Part shown: piece after piece, positions 24,534 through 35,925 of the stretch
How the letters are laid out: each line of letters begins with the position of its first letter
How positions within the stretch are numbered: the stretch's first letter is position 1
Source of the DNA: Rhodamnia argentea
Taxonomy: Eukaryota; Streptophyta; Magnoliopsida; Myrtales; Myrtaceae
Direction of reading: 5' to 3'
Assembly (NCBI RefSeq): GCF_020921035.1
Contig: NC_063152.1
Coordinates: forward strand, 28,767,903-28,831,902
Length of the DNA: 64,000 nucleotides
The notes under the pieces: generated by a model
Database searches by the model: none
Told to the model about the DNA's origin: nothing
The model's input: only the letters and a program-made list of their open reading frames with translations
Translations under genes and position numbers: made by a program

Positions 24534-27060
24534 TACGTCTCTCGAAACTTCGTTTTCTCGTTCTATCGATTGATTTCGTGCCTGTGACTGTCATTCACCG
24601 GAATATCGTAGTTTCATCTGCTTATTGGTACATGTATTGCATGCTTGATGCATCTCCTAGGCGCCAGATAATTATAGAGATCTTCGGATGAGGTTTTTGC
24701 TGCTCTGTGTGTTCGTGTGTTTTTTTCCCCCCTTTTTTCATAAGAGCTTTAGGGTTCTCAGGTGAAGCTGAGCTAGGAGACGATGTGTAAATAAGGGAAG
24801 CTCATGTGTCCTTCTCGTCAAAAGAATTTTAGCAGTCTGTAATTTGCAATAGCTTGTTGGGAACGTTGATCTATCCATGTATTCGTCCGAGTTTATGCTT
24901 TGGGAAGTTGTTTTGCAACTTGAATGATGTGCAATCTCGTTGAGCTTAGTCTCATGATCTTACTTGTCGAAAGAAAAATCACAATCTCTTTTCATGATCA
25001 TGTTTTTGTGTTTGGTATTTACATTTTATTAATATTTGCTGCAGTGAAATATCAAGTCCCTCCAGCGGAGATAAAATAAATATGACGGGAGACATTCTTT
25101 CCCTTCCTCTGGGAAAAGAGTGTGGTGAAGGAGAAGATAATTCTGCTATTACTGCTGCAAATGGAATTTTATCTCCTCTTTGGCTTGTTTGTTCTTCAAC
25201 CAGGTGTCATTGCAATTTTTCTGTCCAAAATGAGCCTGAGTTCTCCGGTCTAGACTCAAGACGGTTCTGATTCTGTTTGGTGACACGACCTACAACGAGG
25301 TAAGGAGAGGATCAGGCTTTTATTACCTTTGGAAGATGTAATGATGGTTCAATAAAATCAATATGTAGTTGTAGTTATTGTCTTTCCTGATCTGTCCAAT
25401 TCCTTATGGTGATTGTTCACCAGTCAGCACTACCACATTACTTCTTATGGAAGACCTTCTCAGTTCTCACTGCTTGTGTTTAGATTTCTCCTCTTGGTTG
25501 TGACAGGATTTTAAGTTGACTCGGACCGATATTATTGAAAAAAAAAATTGAATGAAGAAAAGATCCTTAAAAAATTTGAGTGGCGAAAGGCTTGTTAATG
25601 CTCTCCCTGTTTGCCAAGTTGATGAACAAGGGTTAGTTGGAGTTCCTCTGGAAAAATCAGATGAAGACTGCCTTTGATTTGAGTCGGTCTCATGAACCTT
25701 TGTAGCAGATCACAAATGAACTTGTTTGTAGAGCACTTGGTCATGAGAATCTTTGACTGGAATCTTCCGTATTTTATGCTATGGCTTGAAGGCCCACATC
25801 ACATGTTGAGTGTTGATAAGCATCTGTTCTAATGCTCGAGCGGGTTAACAATACATAAGGACTTGGAATAAGTTGAGATGGTACACATTATGAAGACTCC
25901 ATGACTTTGGGTTGACAAGTAATTTTACTTCATTTCTTGTTGCTCCTAGTAACAATAGATGGACATGCTTTAGGTGTCTATTTGACGGAATCAAAGTGCT
26001 GATTTTAAGTCCTTTTAGGTGTAGGCTAGTGAAATTTAGTGTTGCCTAAGATCTTTGGCTGGCAAAACATCTGGAAGTAAGTTTTTCCAGTGTTTTAATA
26101 GCAGGACGCATCAGGAGCTCTCGCTTGATTGAGGAATGGCAGAAGCACTGGAATTTCTATGGGGAGTACATCTTATAAGTTTGGAGTACTTATCAGGCAT
26201 AATGAGGTCTCTACTTATGCTATCTTCATGGGCAATTTAAACATTTTGGAGCTTTCTATCAGGGCCTTCATCTCAAGCAAAGTCAATATTGAAGCTTTTT
26301 ATCCCCCTTTTGGTTGGTACGTTGGATAACTGGTCTTACATGATCTGAAGCATAAAATGCTCTGTCTGAAGTTGGAAAAGTTTCAGGAAGCTCTTACATG
26401 GTTTTTACTTCCTGGGCTTTTGTTATCATTATTGAGTTTGATGAGTTATATTTTGATTTAAATGTTTGGCTAGTAGTAGATTCTAAAGGATCCTCGGTGA
26501 CATTCTCGTGCCAAAATGGAATGTCTTGGTTGAGATTTTATCTTTTGGGTTGGTGTTTTCTCTGACTGCTGGTATGCATGGCTGCCACCTGTTTGGTTTG
26601 ATGTTGGTGGTTTGTGTTGGATATCCACGTTTTTGCTCGTTCTTGCATGGGCTTTTCTAGCTGCCACTGTCAAACCTCTTAATTAATCAAGGTAGTTCTA
26701 TATCTTCAGTTATTGTCCGCTTATCTTTTTTCTGGGAAAGTTACATATGAGCTTGGCCCCTTTTCTGTCCATGTTCTCCCGATTTCACCATATCCAGTTT
26801 CATGAAAATCTATTTAATACTGGAAATAAATTGGAAAATTACGATGGATAAATTCTTCTTCCTTAATAGGCATGTTTTGGGTTACCATTCATGACAGATG
26901 GAGAAAAAGGGAACACGTGGTCACGAGGCATATTTGATATTTAAGCGATCCTTTAACAGTGCCTCAATATTTTCGAAAGAGGGGTGAAAATTCATCACAG
27001 AGGAAGTAGCAAAGAAGAGAGCTTTGACTGGCGGTAAAGGAAATCTGCTTGTTGCCTGGT

Positions 27061-30000
27061 ATGTCTGATTCTGATAGATCTAGAATGATCCCTGATGGCT
27101 GGATTTTTCGGCGCAAGATCTGGCGTGGATCTGATGCCTCGGTAAAGCTGTACCCTAATTTTTATGCATTTTAATCCGTTTGTTTTCAATGGTACCCTAT
27201 TGACCATGAACATTCCTGATCGATGACCATGTTTATTTATTAATTTATTTTGCTTGCATGGATTGGCATGAAAATGTCCCTCTTGGATTAATATATTTTG
27301 GGTGAATGATGAAGTTTGTTTGATATGTTTGGTCAGATCCATTGCTTTGTGGAGCATGTTTATGCTTTTCAGTTATGCTCGAGTCCTCTTTTCATGTAAT
27401 GCATCCAGTTTGGTTTTCCGATTAATGGAGCTTGAATTTATGCAATTTATGGAGGATTATTTCTGTAAACCTAGATTTGTGTGAACTGATTCTTGCTTGA
27501 GCAAATTTGTTGGAAAAGAAATATTTCCCTTGAAAGGTTTAACATCGTAGATTTTTAAATTGTTTAGGCTTTACAAGAAAAAGGAAGAAGAAAATAAATG
27601 TTAGATTCTGGTCAATTGTGGACCCAAATTGAATTTTGGAGCAGAACGTGCTGGTGATGTGATTACATGTTGGCTGTTAAATTAGTGTGGGCAGTACTTC
27701 CACAGTCGATCTTTTGCAAATCTAAGTCTCTTTAACACAATAGGATTTACATTGAAAATGTTCATCCTGCCATCAGCCTACTATTTAATTACATTTATTG
27801 ATACCTAAAAGTGAGACCTCAAATTTTCAGCTTCCTCGATTCTGTTATCCTTTATTTGTTGCCAGTTCAATATGTGGCTGCCTTATAAGTTTGAGTGTGT
27901 AAAGTTTAGTTGATATAAATGAAACTAGAGCTGAGAATATGTTAGTAGTAATGCGGTATCCTGATGAGATCCTTCCAAATCCTAGTCATGATAGATCAGT
28001 GATTCAGTAATACGAGTATTAAATGTTAGCATTCTTTGAAGTCAATCTTTTACTTTCCTATATAAGAATGAGCATGATGACGCACACGTGAACACACTGG
28101 AGACAGCAACTTCTTAAGAGTTTTGCCCTGGTTGCTGATTTATCAGAATGTGTATGATGGCATCTTATTGGAATTTATCTAGGTCTAGCGACAAAGGTAC
28201 ATGGAAAGTTATTAATCAAGATATGCATTTGGAGGAATCATGACAATGTCGAAAAGACGTTGACGGAGTGAGTTTTCTTGGGTATCAGCTACTATGACCT
28301 AGCTTCAAATGAAGAGCAGAAAGTAGGAGTGTATGCTTTAAGTTTTAGTTTCATCAAGATTGCATTTGTGTCGCAGAAGATTCTGCTCCTGTCAATTGAG
28401 AATATCCATCAGAACTGTGCTTGTTGCAATCGCAGCAGTGATAGATACCCTTTCTCTACTCCAGCTCACATAGGCATTTTTGCCTTCACATAATTCAAAG
28501 TGACTTAAGAATCTACTTTCACAGCATTCCTTTGTTTTTCCGGAGCTTGGCCATCTAGAGGCCTGTTGAACACCTCATAAGCCCCATGAACTGGTTAAGT
28601 CTAGGCTGTAGCCGATTGAGGTGACAATTTGCACACAGTTGTCGGATTTGAATGGGTGGCCTACAGGGTTGGAGTTAAGATCGTAGAATTCTTTTAGTTG
28701 AACTCCAAGTAGTTGGCCTTAGGAAATAGACACGTGCATGTATTAGGGCAAGTCACAATGCAGAGTTTCTATTCCCCACAGTATTGAATATAGACAATCC
28801 CATATTGGGCTATTTATCTCCATGTAGTGAGGCATTTCATGGGTTTGCAATTTGCTAACCTAAGGCACATATCCTTTCTTTGTCATGAAAGATGAGATCT
28901 TGCAGTTACATTGTTGTCTCTATTTTTCAGATAGGACAGCTCTGTATGTACACAGCATATTACTTATAACCAGTAGTATGATGCACATGAATATTGGTAT
29001 GGAATTAATCAACTACACACTCAAGAAAGAAGCTTGTCGAGTTAGCTTCCTGTACCAATGTCTATATCGTGTTTCTTTAGCTCTCGGTGCTGCAATAACT
29101 GTTTGCAATGCGATATTCTGTTGCAGTTGTGGTTACTGTAGGCTTTTCCTACGTGATTAGGCAATGTGTTTTAAATGATTAAGAGAGCATTCTTTTGGGT
29201 TGTTGATAAGGTGCAGTGTGCTTTCAGTATTATAAGTTTAATCAGATGACTTGTTAAATTTGACTTAGCAGTCATTAGTTGCTTCTGCAATGAACATGAA
29301 TTCTGTCGAAACTTTTATATTAAACAATTGTAAAGTTGGGAAGACTTTTGTACATATAAGCTAGAACAGTAGAAGTTGCAAAAGTACTCACTCAGGTTGC
29401 AACTTGGGGATCAGCTCTCTTGTTCTTTCGCATCGTGTGGTTCTGTTTCTGCTTTTGAAGGTTTGCCCCCCTGGAGGGAATGGAACGTGTTGGCATCAAA
29501 GGTCTCCTATACTTTGGAGGCAAATGCCTTGTCCATTAGTCATTCAGTTGTTAACATTTTTGCTGTTTTTCACTCATTACCTTTTGCAGTTCGGCTTGTT
29601 TTAGTGAAACTATTTGTAATGGAAGAAAGTTCTCTATCTATGTCTCGTCTGGTATTAATTAAACTAGCTAATCTGCATTTTTTCTCTATGACAGCATTAC
29701 TTCTGTCCTGCCACAGGCCAAAGATTTTCAACCTATAAAGCCCTTATGCACTATGTGGAATATGCTAAAAAAGCAAAGGTTTCCATCTATGCGCCGGTGA
29801 GTATGAGGTTCTCATACTACTCTCCCCCTTTTTTGTTTTCTTTTTGGGGTTGCTTTAATCTGTGAGATGAGATGTTGCCTATCTGTTATATGGTGTAGCA
29901 TAGCCTCATACCTAAACGTTCTCCTGTAGTTGTGGAGAAAGAATACAAACAAGAGCTCATATTTTGTAAGACCATTCGGGCTGCGTCTTTGCTTTATTTC

Positions 30001-33000
30001 TCTTTCATATCAGCCCTTTTAAATGCATAAGTTAGGAGAATTGGGCAAGATTAAGATAAATTTCAATATCAAAGGAATTTCTCCATTTGGTATATGTGAT
30101 GCTGGATGGCCTTGGAGATATGACTTTTTGGTAAATACACATCATAGATTCTGAATTTTGATACATCATGAGTCAGGTCTCCAATATGATTGCTTTGGAG
30201 ACCCAATCAGCTGTTGAATGTTGCTCTAATTGGACTCTCCTTTCTGCAATTATATCTGTAAAATAAGTGTGAAAAGCAATCCGGGTGAGTGAATATGATC
30301 CTTGTGATTCTCAATGTACTTATGGACTGGATGATCAGTTTGCTTTCTTTATCCTCACTTGGCGACGTGATCTGGGAACACAGATGGGAAGAACTCAACA
30401 GAGAGGTTGTAGTGTACTAAAAGTACCTCCTTGTAGACACCCGCAGCTCCACACAAGCACCTCATTGCAATGTACCTCCATTTTGTTATTGCTTAGATCA
30501 TCTTCTTCTCAACTTTTTTATCTGCCATCTGCAATTACTTAGCTCAACCACCATCAACTTAGTGCCACTTCGCTAGGGTTCTTTCCTATAGTAACTCTCC
30601 TATTACCAGCTGTGCATCTGATCTGACTATGATCTCAACAACCTTACACAAAATCAGTTCAACAATCAATAAAAGTTACTTCCATTAGAAACTCGCCTTG
30701 TTCCCAGGCTTCCTCTGTGGCAAGAGATGGCCTTGCCAAAGGGAGGTACCCTTTGAGCGCTAGAACATCTGTTTAACATTTTTTCCTTGCAAACTAGAGT
30801 CTTTCTTTGCTTTTTATTTCCTCAAGACATACAAGATTTTCTTATGCGAAAGAACCAATGACATGGAGATGAGGTCAAAATGTTGCAGGACTTTGGTGCT
30901 GGTAAATCATCAGGCAAGAGAAAAGGTCGCTCACGTGCTAAGACCAAAGTTTGTAAGCCAGCGACCAGAGGAAAAGTTCCTCGCAAAGGGGAAATGGCTG
31001 CATCAGCAGCTCTCGAGGAGCTTCCCTCAGGTTAGTGCTCAAAAACCATTTGCTATCTCGAAATGTAGATCTCAAATTTCAAATTTTCTGAAAGGATGTC
31101 ACATGAAATTTGTCAGATGTTGGTCAGATCACGGTTCCAAAGTCTGGAATAAGTGGAAAGTTTCCTCCTAAAAATTGGGAGGAAGCATGCCTGCCAGATT
31201 CAAAGGAGGTTTCCCCAGGTTAGAGTTTAGAATTTATGGGTGTCAATAAGATTGAAATTTCTGACTAAAAAGTGACTGAAAAGGATTGTATGAAACTGAT
31301 CAGCTGTCGGTCAGACCAAAGTTTCTCACCAAAGGACAGAAGCTGGCTCAGCAGCTCTCAAGCAGCTTCCCTCAGGTTGTTAGAGCTCAAAGCCCATTTG
31401 CTGTCTCAAATAGTAGATCTCTTGTGTCAAAGTTTCTGAAAGATGTCACATGAACTTTATCAGATGTTGGCCAGAACAAGGTTCTGAAGTTTGGAATAGG
31501 TGGAGAATTTCCTCCTAAAGGATGGAAGGAAGCATGCCTGGCAGATCCGGAGAAAATTTTCCCAGGTTAGAAAATTGATATTGATGTGTGTCAATAAGAT
31601 TGAAATTTTGGACCAAAAAAGTGACTGAAAAAGATTGCCCAAAACTGATCAGCCGTCGATCAGACCAAAGTTCCTCGCAAAAGGACGGAGGCTGGCTCAG
31701 CAGCTCTCAAGCAGCTTCCCTCAGGTTAGAGCTCAAAAACCATTTGCTGTCTTAAAGGGTAGATCTCTTATCTCGAAGTTTATGAAAAGATAACACATGA
31801 AATTTATCAGCTGTTGGTCAGAATAAGGTTCCGAAGTTCGGAATTAGTGAAAACATTCCTTGTAAAAGGAGGAAGGCAGCATGCCTGCTGGATGCGAAGG
31901 AGCTTTCCCCAGGTTAGAAGTTAATATAAATGTGTGTCAACGAGATTGCATTTTGGACCAAAAAGGTGACTGAATATGATTGTATAAAACTTATCAGCCG
32001 TTAACCAGACCAACGTCCCGACAGTAGGAATGAGAGCAGAACTTCCTCCGGAAAGGAGGGAGGAAGCTTGTCTGCCAGATCTGAAGTTGCTTTCCCCAGG
32101 TTAGAGATTAAGATTTATTGCTGCATATAAGATTAAAAAGCCGACTAAAAAGTGACTTACAAAGGTTCTATAAAATTTATCAGGCGACAATTACTCCAAA
32201 GACCTGAAGTCAGCATTGGGAGTAGAATATCCTCCCAAAAGGCTGAGGGAAGGTTATCTGCAGCTTTCCCCAGGTTAGATTTTAAAATTAATGGTAGGCA
32301 GTGAGAAGAAATTCCTCATTCTAAAAGTGAGGGATGAACTTTTTCAGCTGTAGATCCTACCAGCATTTGGAGCCCGCCAATCAGAGCTAAAATTCCTCCT
32401 AGAAGGAAGAACTACTTTGGCCAGAGCTCCAATTTAGGGGTCATCAATGAGAGTAAGTGTCTGATCCAAAAAGTAGTTGAAATTCAAAAATATCATGTGA
32501 GATTTAGGAAGCTGTTATGAAGCAACATCACTTCCCATAACCCACCTTAAATCTTATGATCTCACTATCACTCGAACTGTAAGTTAGTTGCAGATTCTTG
32601 GCATCATAGTATTGAGTTAAGGACCTGGAATCTGGCATTGATTAAATGATTTTCTTCATTAGTAGTAGAATTCATAGTGACTAGCCATGCGGCAATTGCA
32701 GGCTCAAGGGTTGTGTAAATGGAAGCACACCTGATCTCGTTTGTAGCATCCAACTTCTCATGATAGAAGTGGGAAAGGGAGCTGCATTAGTATATTATGT
32801 GTGGGCAAGGCTTTGCAATTAAATATGTTCACCATACCAATTCCTTTTTTTTTTTTGGGTCAATACCGTACCAATTCATTAATCCTATTTCCTGTGGGAT
32901 AAACCACCTTTGCAGGCGAGGTTAACATCGGCTCAATGGACATGAGTACAATGGGGGATTTTGGTGGTTTTCAACCGTATGCTCCACTTGAAGGGGGCTC

Positions 33001-33220
33001 AAGTGAGACAAATTATGACTGGGCTTTTGAAGAAAATATTTTCCCTTTCCGAGCCGAGTTTGAAGCTGGTGAGGAACCTACCATCTCTGCCTTAGACAAT
33101 GGTGTCCAAATTTACATGGAGCCGAGCAGGCCATGCATAGAGCATCAATATCGTAGGAGAAACGAGAGAAATAAAAGCACTCGTCCAACTGTCGGGCAAC
33201 TCAGGAAGAAGGAAACCTGA
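27061..33220 (+). CDS. Methyl-CpG-binding-domain protein with duplicated mini-exon repeats
   Basis: Probable nuclear chromatin protein. Exons: 27061-27141, 29695-29796, 30889-31030, 31117-31218, 31304-31375, 31464-31565, 31653-31724, 31811-31912, 31998-32099, 32184-32273, 32348-32452, 32916-33220; 1377 nt, 458 aa. Exons 1 and 2 together form a compact MBD (residues 10-56) with IPDGWIFRRKIWRGSDAS joined to HYFCPATGQRFSTYKALM, matching the family pattern P.GW...R....DxYYF.P.TG.RF.S...L..YL. A basic linker (KRKGRSRAK, residues 71-79) follows, then short repeats of two types, A (KRTEAGSAALKQLPS) and B (EFPPKGWKEACLADPEK), one set per exon, and a 101-residue C-terminus rich in aromatic and acidic residues. 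The start ATG is preceded by an in-frame stop 36 bases upstream. Exon calls in the array rest on frame and phase consistency, not transcripts. Poly(A) signal at 33270. Confidence 0.72.
30971..32452 (+). repeat. Tandem exon-intron duplication array in the MBD gene
   Basis: Order of coding modules: A0 (end of the exon at 30889), B1 31117-31218, A1 31304-31375, B2 31464-31565, A2 31653-31724, B3 31811-31912, B4 31998-32099, B5 32184-32273, B6 32348-32452. B exons are 102 nt (B5 90, B6 105), A exons 72 nt. B1, B2 and B3 start exactly 347 bp apart. All exons from 31117 to 32452 begin and end in phase 1. Introns are also duplicated: those after A share 'ctcaaa.accatttgct.tc', those after B share 'gtcaataagattgaaattt' and 'gtgactgaaaa'. 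B5 and B6 are diverged. Confidence 0.85.
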
Positions 33221-33275
33221 AGTAGTGTTTGCTGAGACTTCGGACCAGCCATCTCTTGGACTTATTCATAATAAA

Positions 33276-35340
33276 GAGAAGAAACTCTATTAATGGGGAC
33301 TCTGTCATTTACCCTACCTGCTTTCTAACTTCTTATCAGACATTTCTCTGGTAAACTTTATGCTGTTCCGGAGCTTGGTTTGCTACAGGTAAGACTTATT
33401 TTAAGTTATCGACTGTTTTGAATACTCACTTGCAATTAGCTTGAAAATTCTGGATGCTACATACGAAGAACGATTCTGACAAGCGGAACAGGAATAGGTC
33501 CTTGGTAATTCCGTATTCCAGTTCTGCTGGTGAAACATTTAGTTTCAATCTTGGGCAGCTTCATCGGTACCTCATGCTAAATCATTAAGCCCTTTCGTGT
33601 ATCAACATTTTCCTCTTTCGAGCTTCTAATCCTTCTCTATTTCATGCATGGATGATGATTAGTACCGTTGAGTTGCTCCTTGTTTGGCTTGTTTTGGCGA
33701 ACGATACTAGCATAGACTCGATCGGCGGATGGTTTTGGATCGGTTTCGGCTCATAGAAAAGCTCGGGCTCAATATGGAACCGTCTGTCCAGGAACGGGCT
33801 CTGGGTGAACTTGTTCATCGTGCCAAAAGGCATTCTCCAAGCCCTCCTAAACTTTAAGCGGGCTTGTGGGGCTCATCAGTCCTTTAGGCCTGTGATTGCC
33901 TCTCACAAACTTACCAGTCGTAGCTTTATATATTTCGGTCAAACGCTTTCTCAAGCAGATGTAGCAGATGTTTATGAACTAATCCTACCCTTCACACTTC
34001 ATCCATCCAAGTTCATTTTTCTCTTTTCATCTTTGAGCATCAAAATCCTTTTGGTTTAGAATAATTCTAGGGATTCTAAGGTTGATATTGTGTAACTATC
34101 GAACTATGTTTGAAACCAATAGTGAAGGTTGATACTCTGCTGTTGGGTAAGAATATAAAACCGCGATCCATCGTGCAATATCTTTGCCACTCATTATTTT
34201 TTGTGGAAACAGAAAAGTTAAGTTATATTTTTATATTTTATTTTTTATATATAATTATTTATTTTCCCTCAATCGATCTTGCTTTTATTTTATTTATTTT
34301 TGGGTTCATCGACCGCTGATCTCAACTAGTTTGGGATGAAAGTGATGTTGATGTTGAGAAAAGTTAAGTTATAGATAATTGTTTTGGACGAGTTCAGTTT
34401 TAAAACTTATAAAAAGTGCAATTAAATTCTAAAATTTGTCAAATTGGTGCAATCAAGTTCTTCTCCGTTCGATTTGGTTAACGGAAAATGCAGAAGTGTT
34501 TTTTTGTTATGATTTTATGTATCCTACTGGTGATAATTTTATTTTGTAATAGAAATTTATTTGAATAATATTAAAAAAGAGCTAACTTTAAAAAAAAAGA
34601 AAAAGGAAAAGCCGAGTGAGGGAAGCAGCGGCGAGGGCTACAAGGCCTTTTTTTGAAAATAAAAAATATCTGATTTATTGATATAACTTATAAAATTAAA
34701 ATTAAAAAGAAAGTAAGATTTGGATTCAAACCGACGTTCATCCGCATTTTTCGCTAGCCAATTTGGACGAAGTTAATGGAAATACACCATTGCACTAATT
34801 TGATAAGCTTCCAAGACTTGATTGTATCTTTCGTAAGTTTTAGCACTCAATTATACTTTCATGAAAAATTGTAGAACATTCATATACTTATCCCTATTTT
34901 TATTTTTCCACACATTGTTCAATTCTAATATGCAAAACCAAAAGAACCCCCCCCCTTTTTTTTTGGGTCGAACAAAAGAACCATTTAAGTATCAGACTTT
35001 TCGAGCAAGAATTCCGTGATAAGCCCACGCATGATATATATTGAGAATACTAGTGCGTAAGATTATAATCATATCCCATAAGTATCTCCCGAGTTCTAAA
35101 TTTAAATCATTATCGTCATCCTATAAAAATTTAAATCTATTTCTCGAAAAAATATTCAAAACACACTATTTACCCTTTATCGAGTATTTTCCGTACAAGT
35201 GCTTACGCGGTTACGCCCACCCTCAAAATAATCCCCTTTAGAGAATTAGCCATCTATTATTTGAATTATTAAGAATTTTTTAAGTAAGGGCAGTATTTTT
35301 ATTTTATTTTACCCTCTCATAAAACTCTCCTAAAGCTTCA
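33276..35340. other. Intergenic between MBD and MYB genes
   Basis: Contains one inverted-repeat element (about 34395-34870) with a short 'gcagcggcgagggct' fragment inside it, otherwise AT-rich DNA with no supported gene. Confidence 0.5.
34395..34870. mobile_element. Inverted-repeat element, about 475 bp
   Basis: The left arm 'aaaagtgcaattaaattctaaaatttgtc' recurs inverted at the right end ('gaaagtataattgagtgctaaaacttacg' on the minus strand), followed in both by 'caatcaagt'. The middle (34605-34650) carries a GC-rich 'gcggcgagggct' fragment similar in style to the core of the Mutator-like element. Boundaries approximate. Confidence 0.5.
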
Positions 35341-35350
35341 GTTCCCGCGA

Positions 35351-35392
<42 letters not shown>

Positions 35393-35565
35393 TGAAGCCT
35401 GACCCTTCACGTCAACTGCTTCTTCCTCCACTCCGTCACTCCCATCTCTACTCTCTCTCCCTCTCGCTCGCTCGCTCGCTCGAGCCGTTACGCCATTCTT
35501 ATCGTCTTTCCCTGCAAAAGCGATTGAAATTGATTAACGTTTCCCATTCAGAGGAAATTTGCAGT

Positions 35566-35598
<33 letters not shown>
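35351..35598 (+). repeat. CT-rich leader of the MYB3R gene
   Basis: Two (CT)n tracts (35351-35390 and 35569-35598) and a short CTCG repeat (about 35465-35484) upstream of the MYB coding start. Pyrimidine tracts of this kind are frequent in plant 5' leaders and core promoters. Confidence 0.7.
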
Positions 35599-35602
<4 letters not shown>

Positions 35603-35904
35603 GCACTCTTAACGTATCCGTTGATTTTGCTCTCTTCTTCTGTTCTCTTTATAAGTTGGACGGCCATGGTTTCCTACTGAGCTCCGCATTGAAGGACGAT
35701 AAAGATCCAATTTTTAATTTTTTTTTGTCTTGTGAAGGGAGGGAGACGCTGGAGTTATTGGGGTGACATTAACGCTGCTTCATTCAGTTCTTACCGGTCT
35801 CTTGTTTAATTTTTTTTTTTTCTTTTTGGGATCGGATGAGCTCTGGACCTGGAGTTCCTTTTAATTCCAACATCGTTTTCAGTTGTCATTGTCATTACGA
35901 GACG

Positions 35905-35925
35905 ATGGGGATGGCCTGCAGCTAA
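35905..35925 (+). promoter_or_regulatory. Six-codon uORF whose stop overlaps the MYB3R start codon
   Basis: ATG at 35905 opens a six-codon frame (MGMACS) ending at TAA 35923-35925. The last A is the first base of the MYB start ATG at 35925 (TAATG). If both are on the mRNA, ribosomes would meet this uORF first, and the main frame could be reached by leaky scanning or reinitiation. Confidence 0.5.

Noticed and set aside
30863-31171. Alternative reading frame across the third MBD exon (102 codons)
   Set aside because: It runs through the splice donor and is out of phase with the B exons, which are open only in the phase-1 frame.
31117-32452. CRISPR-like regular spacing
   Set aside because: Plant nuclear DNA; repeats are 72-102 nt coding modules with splice sites, not short repeats with unique spacers.
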